From Ligustrum vulgare (lineage: Eukaryota; Streptophyta; Magnoliopsida; Lamiales; Oleaceae), in assembly GCA_963555705.1 (NCBI GenBank), contig OY743168.1, positions 19,784,139 through 19,848,138 on the forward strand: DNA of 64,000 nt, in the 5' to 3' direction. Under the pieces are notes generated by a model. It was not told where the DNA came from. It ran no database searches and was given only the letters and a program-made list of their open reading frames with translations. Each line of letters opens with the position of its first letter. The stretch's first letter is position 1. Shown one piece after another: positions 23,443-35,211 of the stretch. Position numbers and translations under genes: made by a program.

Positions 23443-26188
23443 GATGGTGGTGCTGAGAAAATTATTTTTTTTCTTCATTTGCTTTTCTTGAATGAATACT
23501 TCAATTCCAAACCCGAGAAAGTACTGAAAGCTTGGATGTGTATTTCATATGTTAATCCAACTATAATATTTTTTTCTAGATGATTTTCAAGTCGAAATGC
23601 ATTGCTTCTAACACTCTGAATATAGTGATAATTTTATAGATTTCTTAAAAGCATGTTTGGCTAAGCTTGAAGATTTTACTTAAAAAGGTAAATAACTCTC
23701 TTTGATGTTGTTTATTTGCTTTTAGTCTCATTTTAAATAAATCTGATTAATATGGTTTGCTCTTTTAGGAGAATGTTGCATTTGCCTCAAGCGCATTGTG
23801 TTTGCTGAAACATATCATAAGCATAAAGGATTGAGCGGTCATATTCAGTCTGGTATCATTTACTCCTCAGTTTTCCTCTCCAGCCTCCATGTTATATAGC
23901 TGAGATCAAGATATAGCTAAGATCAAGATGAATAACATAGTCTACAGGTTTGGAGACTTCATTGTGCTTGAATATGTGTAGCTGTGAAACATGTATTCTT
24001 GACTACATTAAATTCAACATGGAAAAATGTGTAAGAAGAAGCTGATGTTTTTTTTTTTCTTGGTTATGAAATCAACATAGCAATTTATGTCCTCTTTCTT
24101 GTCTTCACTTTGAATATTTTAATTTTTTTTCCAATTGATTTATCATTCAGGTTGCTTTTGGATTGCTAGGCATGCTATTATAGTTTTTTACACGCATTAT
24201 CATTTATGTAATGTTTTCACGTACATATTGCAACTTTACCTATGGATTTTCAACCTAAAAGAAAAATCCTAAACAATCTTAAATTTCTATCTTCAAACTG
24301 TTACTAACTTGTGTCATACAAAATATTATTATCTATTTCTAGGCTAACATGGGTGGTAGAGAGTATTTGGTATCTTTCTACTATTGGTTATTAATATGAT
24401 CTATAGTTTTCCTTAATTGAGTTTTACTTGCATGATGTTCAATTTCCTAAATCAATTTCCCAAAAAAAAAAAAAAAAGGCCTTTAAACAAATCATTCCAT
24501 CCGGTATAATTTGACTGGAATTTGTAAAGAAAGGAAGTCGTTACTCTAGAAATACATACATAATACATATAGTTACTTTAGACCCATAAGATAAATTGTA
24601 AGAATCAGTCCATACGATTTTTGAGTATCTTTGTATGCTTTCATTCGATTTTATACAATATCTAATTACAAAAGGCTCTAATTGATACATTAGGTAATGA
24701 TTTTTGTTGTGACTCTTTCTCGTTTGTGATTTGTCATAAAGATCTAATGTATACGGTGACTTCCCTAAGTTATGCATGGAATCATGCTAAAGGTTCTATT
24801 TATGTCCAACCCTACAAATAATATCATATTATGAAGTTTTTATTTGTTCTTTCGTAGATTTTTTTTTATTTATGTCGCAACTGTATATATTGCACTTCTT
24901 GATATTATGGTGGTTCCTTCTAATAACCAGACATCTGTTGCCCTTTTAATTTATGAATACAGGCACAAGAACTTAGCATTGTACATCCAAACCAAAAGTA
25001 CCCTATTCCCCTCAACGAAATCCTTCATTTTCTTTTTTTGAAGAGGAAGTCCAATGCCAAGCCATGCATTTGAATGCCATGCCATTCATTTCATCACGTG
25101 AAGGGTTTTATTTTTATTGGACTCAACAAATAATATCATATTAATGATGTCTCATGTTGCTCTTTCGTATAAAACAATTTTTTTATTTACTTGGCAATTG
25201 TATATATTACATTTCTTGGTCTTATGGTGTTCCTTCTCCTAATAAAAGATATCATGTTTGTAATATTTGAATACATGCACGAAAGTACTTCTATTTGTAT
25301 ATTCAAGCTATTGTCTCATGTCTCCCCCCACCCCACCACACCACCAAAATCCATGATTTGCTTTTGTGAAGAGCAAGCCTGATGTCTATCTTTCAAAGCA
25401 TGAGGCACGTGTGAAGAATGGAAAAATATAATATACGATATTGCACAGGTATGAATTTCATCCGTGAGAAAATATTAATTATAATATATATAATTTTATA
25501 TGTATTTCTACTTGACTAGACAATTGTGTTGGTACTTTTCCTTATGGAAAAAAACCCGTTGGCTTGTATCATGTTCTTACACAGTCAAATTTATTGAAAA
25601 AAGGATGATGTACATATGAACAGTTTTAAAATCTAGCTAATTTTATTGTGAAGTTCAGGATTTGAATAGTTTTCTTGTTAAATCCTTTTGTGTTAGAAGA
25701 TATATTGTTGCCTAAGCACTCTCTTCATTTTTTGCATAAATGAAATCTATTATGAAAAAGTATTTGGATGAATATTAAGAGTGTACATTTGTTGATTTTG
25801 TCCTGAAACATTCGTTGGTCTTCTTCAGATCAATTGCAAAGTGTCCTTTTTAGTGTATTTCATGGTGGTTAGTAAATTTCCTTCCAATCCCAATGTCTAT
25901 CCGATTCATCTTTATTTGGTATGTTTTGTATTGCCTCTTATTTATTATCTTCCATTTGATGATGTTGATCTTTGTGAGAGCTTCTCTTAATATGAGACCT
26001 TGATTGAAATATAGATTTTTGCGAGTGTTCAATCAAATATGAGTTTCATTTCCACTTAGTTTAATATTCTCTTTTCTTTTCTTTTCTTTTGTAGCTTGAT
26101 TTTCTTTTTTATCCTGTGCAGTCAAGTCAAAATGCATTAATTTCGTTAAAATACGTTTAAAATAACGCTAATAAATTCGATTGTAAAC
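23040..26188 (+). other. Helitron interior, no further gene identified
   Basis: Possible exon-like pieces occur near 23283-23341 and 23770-23835 but are not assignable. From about 24830 to 25390 two related blocks (TTTATTTATGTCGCAACTGT and TTTATTTACTTGGCAATTGT) indicate an old duplication of about 350 bases. Confidence 0.45.
23393..23439. repeat. (AG)n microsatellite
   Basis: About 23 uninterrupted AG dinucleotides in the Helitron interior. Confidence 0.97.
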
Positions 26189-26469
26189 GGTTCTCGTACA
26201 ACGTACGAACCTTTCGCTAGTGATTAAAAAAAGTTATAATATTTTTTTCGTCATTTTTTTATATAAAGATCAATTTGCAATAAATTTTCATTAAAAATAA
26301 AATTCGTAATTAAATTTAGATATATTGATTGATAAGTTGATTATTTTTTGAAGATCTAACATAGTGATAACATTAAAATTAGTTATTTATTTCAAAAATA
26401 TTTTACATATTAGAAGGGGATGAAGATCGATCTTCCACTTTTGATATGAAATTTTAAATGAATTCTACC

Positions 26470-26665
26470 TCAAATAAAGTCTTCAAAAGTCATGAATTCT
26501 ACAAAAGACTATAAAACTTTTAAAATGAAAGTTTATAGAAGTCTATGGATTACTTCCTCTAATAATTCCATATAAATCAATAAAAATCCACGAAATTCAC
26601 AAAAGTCATTTACTTTTAAAAAGTGTTTAAAATTTTCTAAAGTTTCAATTGAATACATCCCATTA
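26470..26665. repeat. Fragment ending in a TCAATTGAATACATCCC terminus
   Basis: AT-rich sequence repeating AAAAGTC/GACTTTT words and ending CAATTGAATACATCCC (near 26663). This recalls plant DNA-transposon ends reading GGGTGTATTCAATT. The similar phrase GGGTGTATTCAATTTAGAT begins near 32219. No target duplication was established. Confidence 0.35.
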
Positions 26666-27839
26666 GATAAAATAACGTCTCATTTTTTAAACGTATCAAA
26701 TCATATGTAGTGCATGCAGCAAATAATTCGGGGTCTAAAACAAATTATTGTAAAGGATAATTGGCGCAAAACGTCCCTACCTTTGGACTCTCTTGCTAAA
26801 TTCATCTCTATCTTTGATTTTTTGACAATTTCATCCTCAGCTTCAACTTTCTTCCTAAATTGGTCCCTGCCGTCCAAAAATCTGTTAGTTGACTGTTAAA
26901 TCATCTATTGACCAATTTTTATGAAGGGCAAAAAAGTCTTTGTATATTCTTTAATTGGGTAATTAGCGCAATTGGAGACCTTTCACACTTCTTGTGGAAT
27001 TCATCCCAATGTTTGTTTTTTTGGCAAATTCCCCCTTACCTTCACTTTTTCTTGCTAAAAACGTCTTTACCGTCTAATTTCATCCAAAAATTCGTTAGTT
27101 GATCCAAAAATCACATATTGACTATTTTTTTTATAATCTTATTGACTATTTTAATGAAGGGCAAACAAGTCATTTCCTATTATTTAATTTAAAATGATGT
27201 AAAAGAAAGAATAAAATAAAAACAAATAAAAACAAAAAAATATTTGTTACTGTTCATCTTTTTCCCAAGCCAATTCTCACTCGTTTAGTTCAATTAAATC
27301 ATTTTTATTTTTTATTTTTCAAATTGCTTTAATTGCCCCTGGGCATCTTTTTTGTGTTAAGGCAGGAAAGGATTCAGATTAATATGGTAGAAAATAACCA
27401 TTTTTGTGCATTTAATTTATTGGTGGAGATGGTGAAAATTTAGGGTTTCACATGTTTATGTCTGAAATTGATGCAAAAAAATGACAGGCTCGAGGGAGAC
27501 GATTAGGGTTACATCTATGATCTACATTTGGATGTCTCAAGCGCAGTTACAGTAATTGAAAAAAATAAAGAGAGTAATTGAACTAAACGAGTGGGAATTG
27601 GGTTGAGAAGAAGATGAACAGTAACAAATATCTTTTTGTTTTTGTTTGTTTTTATTTTATTATTTATATTACATCATTTTAAATTAAATAATAGAAAATG
27701 ACTTGTTTGTCCTTCATTAAAATAATCAATAAGATTATAAAAAAGAAAATAGTTAATAGGTGATTTTTTGGTCGACTAACGGATTTTTGGATGAAATTAG
27801 ACAGTAAGGATGTTTTTAGCAAGAAAATGTGAAGGTAAG

Positions 27840-28116
27840 TGTAACACCCAGGCCAGGAAAGGTTATAAGATTTGATATGTACTACTCATACCAATAAGGT
27901 GTACATTATTTTCCAGAAGTCCATCGTTAGAAACTCCACAGTTAAGCGTGCTTGACTTGGAGAAATTTTGGGAGGGGTGACATCCTAGGAAGTTTTCTCA
28001 GGGAGCGTGCGAGTGAAGACAAATCATGCTGAAAAGACTTGTATTGGTACAGTGGGGATAGTACGCCGTCATTTAACGGTCGGGACAGCCCGTTAAATGG
28101 GACCCGGGTCGTTATA
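27840..28116 (+). mobile_element. Cassandra-type TRIM solo LTR
   Basis: 277 bp, TGTAACACCC...GGGTCGTTATA, with a perfect 5-bp target duplication GTAAG (27835-27839, 28117-28121). The middle is 5S rRNA-derived, the hallmark of Cassandra terminal-repeat retrotransposons in miniature. It sits in the right arm of the foldback element and is therefore younger than it. The final TATA, where TACA is usual, is one mutation. Only one LTR is present. Confidence 0.93.
27915..28000 (+). promoter_or_regulatory. 5S rRNA-like segment with pol III A and C boxes
   Basis: AGTTAAGCGTGCTTG (27940-27954) equals the A box of plant 5S rRNA genes. GAGGGGTGACATCCTAGGAAG (from 27972) is a slightly changed C box. The stretch before it (AGAAACTCCACAG) also follows 5S rRNA. 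It is part of the Cassandra LTR, not a functional 5S gene. The intervening region differs from real 5S rRNA. Confidence 0.9.
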
Positions 28117-28417
28117 GTAAGGGTGAATTTGCCCCCAAAAAAAAAAACGTTTGGACGAATTTCATAAGAAGTGTGAGAGGTAGGGACCAATTTCGCCGAT
28201 TACCCAATTAAAGAATATACAAAAACTTTTTTGTCCTTCATAAAAAATGGTCAATAGATGATTTAACAGTCAACTAACAGATTTTTGGACGGCAGAGACC
28301 CATTCAGCAAGAAAGTGTGAAGGTGATGATGAAATTGCCAAAAAATCAAAGATAGAGATGAATCTAGTAAGAGAGTTCAAAGGTAGGGACGTTTTGCGTT
28401 AATTACCCAATTGTAAA

Positions 28418-29530
28418 TTAGTGAAGCAAATGACCGCTAACAAAAACTTTATGAGCGATTACCAAAAGATCGATTGTTAATGACTCCAATTGAAATTCAT
28501 ATCATTTTGAGTTAGGGGCACAATTCTTAAACATATATGGCACTGAGATGGTCTATGTATTGGTTCAAATATAATTTTTTTGCACTTTGAGTTATTTGAG
28601 AGTCTCATTGAGCCTAGTTTGAACAAGGTGAAATTTAATGCAAAAATCGGAAGAAAAAAATTGACGTCATATGTAATGAAAAAATTGATGTCATACCGAT
28701 GTTATTTCTTAATAATAAGGTATAAATTATATTGAGAAATTTGTCAAATGAAAATAACAGACGTAAATGAAATAATTGAAAAAAATTATAAAGAAAATAT
28801 GAGTTAAATTTCCCTTTTCAAGGCGCACGTGTAATTATCTTAGATATTCGTTTGTACAACAGATATATTTATTATGTAGCTTTCAAAATAAACTTTGAGA
28901 TGACATTGCGGTGACTCTAGGATTCAGCTAGCGAACGGTTGTCCGCAATTTTTAAAATTAGCTAGTTATCAAAATTTTCGAAATACTAGATTGTAATGAT
29001 CTACTTTGACTTACCGTAACTTATGCTATGATTGCCCATTTCACACGCATCTAACGATTCTAAAAACTAGACTGTGAACACTTCGAAATAGTATCAACAA
29101 TGCAACATCTCGTATTTGTTTGGTACCCGTAATAGTCTAGAAACTTAAGAAGAAATTAAATATTGCTAATAATTGACTTTTTAAATTAAAAGTTTGCATG
29201 AATTAGTGTCATATTTGAGACTTATACCTAGCTTAGTCAAAGTGACTCTTTTCAAATTCTTTCTTAATCTTCAAATTTTTATATTAAAAAAAATTAAATT
29301 AAATATTGCTAATCATTAAATTTTTATATTAAAAAAAAAAAAAAAATCGAAAGTTGGGGGATCAAGTGATCCCCTTGCCACCCCTCGACCCTCTAGTGAT
29401 CTAGAATATTGATATTATCAATTGATGATCACCAACATATTTTTGAGCCAAAAGAAATCAATTTTGTCAGTGACATTGTTGAAAATTATTGAAAATGCTC
29501 TAGAAACCGATGAGAAGCCGTTTGTTTGAC
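28418..29530. other. No gene seen
   Basis: AT-rich spacer without supported exons. An A homopolymer of about 17 lies at 29329-29346. A block near 29158-29180 (AAATTAAATATTGCTAAT) recurs near 29290. Confidence 0.5.
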
Positions 29531-29533
29531 TTA

Positions 29534-29698
29534 GCCTCTGTTTGTTAATAGTTTTTTATTTAAAAACATGTTTTTTAATGTTTTCTAGATAAAATGTATG
29601 GTTAAAAAATTTGAAGAGAAAATATGTATGATTAAAAAGTGATTTGAGGAATTGTGTAGAAAAAAATATGTTTAAAAATTTATTTGCCAAACGGAGGC
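29534..29698. mobile_element. Tourist-type MITE, second copy
   Basis: 165 bp with GCCTCTGTTTG and CAAACGGAGGC ends and TTA flanks (29531-29533, 29699-29701). It is closely similar along its length to the copy at 11264-11427. Confidence 0.92.
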
Positions 29699-29701
29699 TT
29701 A

Positions 29702-32002
29702 AATTTTTTTATATCGTGTATTTTTTTTTCATAAGTTATTGAGCCTCGTTTGATTTTTATTTATTTTTTTTTTTTTTTTGAGGTTTATAAACAAAGAATA
29801 TGATTTTTTTTTTTTTTTTGAATTAAAATATGTGATTGAAAACTAGTATAGGAAAATATGTGTGGTTAAAACATATGATTTAAGGAAATGCATTGTTTAT
29901 AAACTATAAACAAGTTTACCAAGCGGAAATTAATTACTTTTTGTAAATATACAATTACTAGTAGCACACAAACACGTCCTTCTTTTAATTTTCTAGAATT
30001 ATACTATTTTTCTTTTAATACCAAAATTTCCTTAAACATGCCATCCATTCTAAAATTGTATTACAATTTTGAAATATTTTAGAATTTCTTATACTAATTA
30101 TTCTATAAATATTTTGTTAGTCTGAAGCATGTAGATAAGGTAATAAGGTATGCATCGGGACGAAATTTAACCGACTAAAATAGTGTGGGTCGGCAAGACT
30201 TTTTCTCACTTTGCTTTATTTTCAATTGGAAAAAAAGGTTGTCCACGTGAAATGAACATGCTTGCCGACGACCACCTTTCCTATGTGAAAGGGGCCGCCA
30301 AGAATAGCAGTGATTTCCAGCAGAATATTCCAAGTTCTCGCATCCAAGTTGCGCCCCGCTCACTATTGTTCGATTAATTATAAATTGATTTTATTTACAT
30401 TTTCGAGACAAAATGTATAGTTGAGAAATGAAGAGAAAAATGTGTGTTGTTAAAATATAATTTGAAAAATTATTTTGTTTATTAATTATAATAATTGCAT
30501 TAAAGAAAATAGTATTTTAATTTTAACGTTAGCATGACTTAAAGTTTGGTAAATTGTTTGTAAACGAGTTTATAAACAATAAAATTTTCAAAAATAACCC
30601 ATTTTTCCAAATAATTTTTAACTACACGCATTTTCCTAAATCACTTTTCAATCACAAATTTTGCCTTAAAAAAATAACATTATTTGTTTATGAACCAAAT
30701 CTTTTTACCAAAGTCATACATATTCATCAAATCGCACACATTTTACCTCGAAAATATTGTAATATTTGTTTATGAACAAAAAACTTTTACCAAATTGTGT
30801 CTTACATTATATTTCACGCTATTATTAGATGGATTAAAATCATATTTTTAATAAATTTAAATAAAAGAATTTGAGTCCCAAAAAACAATTTGTGAAAATT
30901 AATTATTATTTAAACTTAAATTAAAATCTTATTTTTAATATCCACCGAAGAAAATTACAGTTTAAAATTATTTTATTACAACTTGGCAGCTGGCACGTCA
31001 CATGGAATATTGACGACAAGTGAAATGGACTCGATTGTTGTCAATGAGTCATGCCAAAACTTTCAAGGAAACTTGTTGAGCTGTATATCTATCCTATTTG
31101 ATTTTCATCATTTCAAAATCATGATTTTCTTCGTTTTTGTTTTTTTAATTACAAATTTTTCAATAAAATAATATTACACAAAATTTCAAAATAAAATAAA
31201 ATAAAATAATCCTACTTTTTAATCACATATTTACCTAAAAATCATTATTCAAAACCACAAAAACTTTTTTTAAACAATATCGAACACACCCCATAATATA
31301 TTAGATTTAAAATTAATCGCGCATGTCCTGTTGTTTGGAAAAACGTAATTTTCGTATTTAGATCATGTTATAATCTCATATTTTAAAATTCATTTTCAAT
31401 CACATGTACTTTTTAAGAAAGTAATTATATCAACAATTTTTTTCATACTTTTTAATGACTTAATTTCACAAAGTTCGCTAAAGCTTGAGCGAAATATCAA
31501 AATGTTCACTAAAATTTTAATTTTACGACATTGGTCACTGAAGTTATAAAATTGTCACTAAACTGTTTGTAATTTCAGTGACTAGCATTGTAAAATTTAA
31601 ACTTTAGTGACTATTTTGAAAATTTCCTCAAATTTCTGTGATCGTTTATAAAATTAATTCATGAGTGGAGCTCAAAAGCGAATTTTTTGTCTAGATGCTA
31701 ATCAGTAATCACGCGCTTCTATTGTTAGATACAAACATTAAACATACCATCGAGTTTATTGTTTGTCTGGCTGCTAATAACGCATGAACATATGGCAATG
31801 TAGTATTTCGTCAACTTGCATGAATTCCACTGTGTTTTTGTCTCACTCGGCTGCAATCGTAGGTAAATGGACTGCATTAAATTTAGTACATATTTATTTA
31901 AATTTAAAAATGTATGAAACAAACAAAAGAATAAAAATCTTCGGGATGAGTTTGGAATGGCGCACATGCAAGGCTTTGTGAGGGCATCTCATCTCGGACA
32001 CG
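29702..32002. other. No gene seen; decayed MITE-family fragments
   Basis: Core words of the TGTGTGGTTAAAA family recur at about 29820-29940 and 30410-30590. The segment 30180-30370 has higher GC and open frames on both strands but no recognisable protein. Further short repeats of ACAAATTTTTC type follow. Confidence 0.45.
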
Positions 32003-32152
32003 AGCCTCTTTGTCTTTGGTGAAGGAAGAAAAAACTGTTTTTGAAGATTGTAATTTGTAAGTTAAAAAATGATGAATCTCATGAAAATGTGGTTGAAAAT
32101 AAATTAGAGGAAAAATTTAAAAAATAAAAATCTTCCATTAGCAAAGAGACCC
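32003..32152. mobile_element. Short MITE, copy 1
   Basis: The ends AGCCTCTTTG and GCAAAGAGACC are inverted copies. The interior matches 33123-33257 in the same orientation. No clear target duplication was seen. Confidence 0.6.
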
Positions 32153-33122
32153 TAAGGGAAGTTTATTCAATCTAGATTTTGAAAGACTTTTAAAGATTTT
32201 AAAAGATTTGAAAAGTTTGGGTGTATTCAATTTAGATTTTAAAGATTCTGTTAAAATCTTGAAGTATTTAATATAGATTTTAATGGACATTCTAAAAATT
32301 CATAAAAGTCAAGGTGTATTAAATAAAGACTTTTAAAAGTCTTTAAAAATCTTGTGTTATTCAAAATATCAATGACTTTTAAAGACTCATACGAAATCCT
32401 TTATGTATTAACTTTTAAACAAAAAGTACAACTATAAAATCTTTTAATTTGTCTCTCATTAACCTGTAAGATTTTTAATGACTTTCAAAAACTTTTAAAT
32501 CGTAATTTTGTTTTTCTATATTTTTTCTCTCTTCTTTCATGTTATTTTTTGAAACTTATGATTAAACAAATCATTATTTTTCTTCTCTTCACCTTGTTAT
32601 ATTTTTTCTTTATATTTTGGCTCTCTTCTTTTACATCTTTTTTTTTTTTTTTTTTTCAATTTCTTTATGAAAATAAATTCAACTAAAATTTTATAAGATT
32701 TTATAGAAAGATAATAATTAAATTGTATCAAAACAAATAATAATTAAGCAAAGTTATTCTAGAATTTTTTCTAGAGAATTTTGTATATTCAAGAATTTTA
32801 ATTAAAAGTCAATCGAAATCTATAAAAATTTGTATATTCAAAATTTTTATGTCGATATAAAACATAATTTTTTTTCCTAATTTTTTTATTACAAATGTTT
32901 TTCTGTCTTAAAACTATTTATCTCCCACTCCATATTTATTTATTTTTGTAATTCACTTGACATATAATTATTATTAACGAACGATTAACATTCACACCAT
33001 ACGAAAATTAATCTATTGATATTCAAGTTTTTCAATTATTAAAAAATAAAAGTTTGTAAAAGTTTTTGAAAGTCTTTTAAATAAATGTCCACAAAAGTCT
33101 TTGTTAGGGCATCTCGAACATG
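32153..33122. other. AT-rich repeat between two MITE copies
   Basis: No gene. AAGACTTTTAAAAGTCTTT-type palindromic words are frequent. GGGTGTATTCAATTTAGAT at 32219 suggests an old DNA transposon. T tract at about 32638-32656. Confidence 0.4.
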
Positions 33123-33257
33123 AGCCTCTTTGGTAAAGGAAGGAAAAAAAATGCTTTTGGAGATTGTAAGTTAAAAATTATGAATCGCATAAAAATGTAT
33201 GATTGAAAATAAATTAGAAGAAAAAAGAAAGAAAATCTTCAATTTGCAAAGAGACTC
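33123..33257. mobile_element. Short MITE, copy 2
   Basis: Shares the AGCCTCTTTGG start, the GATTGTAAGTTAAAAA core and the GCAAAGAGACTC end with the copy at 32003. The sequence AGGGCATCTC stands just upstream of both, so the repeat may extend beyond the MITE. Confidence 0.6.
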
Positions 33258-35207
33258 TCTAGTATAAAAACTACAATAAAGCATGTATCAATTTGATTCC
33301 TTTCTAAGATTGACAATTATATTAAGCCCAGTTTCGTTATTATTCAAAACATATTTTTTCTCAAACTTATTTTCAACTACATATTTTATCAATAATCAGT
33401 GTCCAATAAAAGTTTTGTTTATTTATAAACAAAGATGTGATGTTTTCGAATAAAAATATGTGATGACTGTTGAATTAAGTAGTGTGTGAAAGTGTGGTTA
33501 AAATGATTTTAAAAAAATGTATAGTATATAAACAAGTTACCAAATGGAGGTCTACGCGTAAATTCAAAACTTTTTTTCTACCTTTTAACCACACATTCCA
33601 TAAAATTACAATTCTATAATTCATTTTTTAAAAATAAAAACAAGGCTATATGTAATAATTTTAAAAATATATAAATTAGAAAATAAAATAATATTATATT
33701 TAGCTCCTATTTAGTGGAGATTAAAATCAAATTTTTAGTAAATTTTGATAAAAATTGTTGAGATGTGTGATTAAAAGGTTGTAGGTCCCATAAAATATGT
33801 GCTTAAGATTTATTTATCGGCTTTGACTTAATTTAAAATCTAATTTTAATTGCAACCAAACAGGGGCTTAACATAATAGGAAAAGGGTAAAATGAGAAAT
33901 TTTTGCTAACATGGAGGTTTCTAAATTTTTCAAAAATTATCATAAACCTCGTGTGAAGTTTATGAGATTTACCTTTATTTTTGGATGGCCATGTTTGATT
34001 AGTTGCTTGAAAAAGAGATAAGAAATGTAATTTCGCGATAATTTTGACGATATTTAATTATTTACTTGAAAAATGACAATTTGTTAGTTTTTTAATTTTT
34101 TTATGTAAATCAGACAGGATGCAAAATTCGCAAAGATTTGTCAGTTTTTCATTAATAAAATTTTATTTCATAGGACTCACGTCAATGTGATGGGGCGGAA
34201 AATCTTTAATGCAAACGCAACATTTTCCAAATACTCGAATCAAAATTCCAACTCAAGCAGTCAAGCCACAAAATTTGTCCGCCGCCGGAAGAGATGTGTC
34301 CGCCGTCGACTTCCAGTCAAGTTTCCACTGCTCCTGATTGAAAACATATATAGGCCGATATCACGTTATATTAATATCGTTCAAGAATTATTTTTTAATA
34401 TATATATATATTTTTAAGTTCTAAAACATCGAGATTTTAACTATAAATTTTATTTTATTTTTTTATTCAATAAAAGTCAAGACGAATACGATACTATAAC
34501 AAAAGATGGGTAAAAAGTAGGTCTATTGGTTGTTCATTTTCTATTCACGTGCCGATATGTTTCTCATTCATTGGTTATGATTATGAAGTCATGCTTAGGA
34601 GCGACAAATTGACTCGGCTGACTCGAGGTCCATGGGTCCTTCGCCCCAGTAGAAAGGTTTCGAGACGGATGTACACGTCTCTCCCTAAAACCCGCTAAAT
34701 AAAACAAAATAATTAAAATAAAAAATAGAATGTTACAGTGGCATTCCCACGAATAATTGGGTCTAGGGTACAGTGTGGATGGGGGCGGGATGGCCTTGAT
34801 AGACTGCCCAAGCAAGATGTGTCCCATTGCCATCCCCATTTGTGCTTTACACTCTCACTTTGTTTTGAAAATAATTTCTACTTGAAAAAATTGATTTTCA
34901 GTCATGGACAATTGTATTTTATAATATCTAGAGTGACAAATCGAAATGGACATAAGATGCTCATTTGCGATGAGGACAGAACTAGAACAAAATTTACTAC
35001 ATGCGTAGTTTTTAAAGAGGTTTTTTATAGTTTACTATGAATGTACTTAGACATAATGATTACTTTATAAAATAATTTATAAATTCAATACTCTCTTATT
35101 TCATTTCTTTCACTCCATATATTATATTTAGTAATAAATCTTTACTAATTCCTGACATAAGGATAGTATGTTACTAACAATTTTTCGTGCATCTCACGGG
35201 TGAAATA
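33258..35207. other. No gene seen
   Basis: MITE-family fragment at about 33420-33550 (TGTGTGAAAGTGTGGTTAAAA). Moderately GC-rich patches at 34260-34330 and 34600-34850 contain open frames without recognisable domains. Confidence 0.45.
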
Positions 35208-35211
35208 CTAG
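35170..35211 (+). mobile_element. Helitron 3' terminus, partner end unknown
   Basis: CGTGCATCTCACGGG, an imperfect hairpin, is followed by TGAAATACTAG|T. This is the usual Helitron arrangement of a hairpin about 10 bases before CTRR. A 5' end could not be fixed; TCTCTAGTATAAAAAC near 33254 is a weak candidate. Confidence 0.5.

Larger units (their letters stand above)
19608..26220 (+). mobile_element. Gene-capturing non-autonomous Helitron
   Basis: The 5' end A|TCCCCTCTACCTTAAAAGGG at 19608 and the 3' end CTTTCGCTAG|T at 26211-26220 show the A|T insertion preference and TC...CTAG termini of Helitrons. A 3' hairpin, GGTTCTCGTAC and GTACGAACC, lies at 26189-26211. Both ends correspond to those of the element at 52200-58101. 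The 6.6-kb interior holds lipoxygenase and KIN14 kinesin fragments in the Helitron's orientation, with no Rep or helicase frame. The 5' end was chosen by comparison with the second copy. The 3' end is the firmer of the two. Confidence 0.72.
26755..28408. mobile_element. Foldback Mutator-like element
   Basis: The termini are GGATAATTGGCGCAAAACG on the left and the complement of GGGTAATTAACGCAAAACG on the right. Arms of several hundred bases are inverted copies around a centre near 27300-27530. The 9-bp flanks TATTGTAAA (26746-26754) and AATTGTAAA (28409-28417) match at 8 of 9 positions. An internal terminus GGGTAATTAGCGCAATTGG (26956) has its mirror near 28200. Removing the Cassandra insertion in the right arm gives arms of about equal length. 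It is related in plan to 15022-16269. Confidence 0.88.

Noticed and set aside
27915..28000. Functional 5S rRNA gene
   Set aside because: Only the pol III boxes match; the rest diverges, and LTR ends with a target duplication surround it.
27942..28190. 82-aa minus-strand frame
   Set aside because: Runs antisense across the Cassandra LTR and the foldback arm.
34564..34839. 91-aa frame in a GC-richer patch
   Set aside because: I considered a plastid or gene fragment but recognised no domain or splice context.
33254..35211. Full Helitron ending at 35211
   Set aside because: The only 5' candidate (TCTCTAGTATAAAAAC) lacks the preceding A, so boundaries were not claimed.
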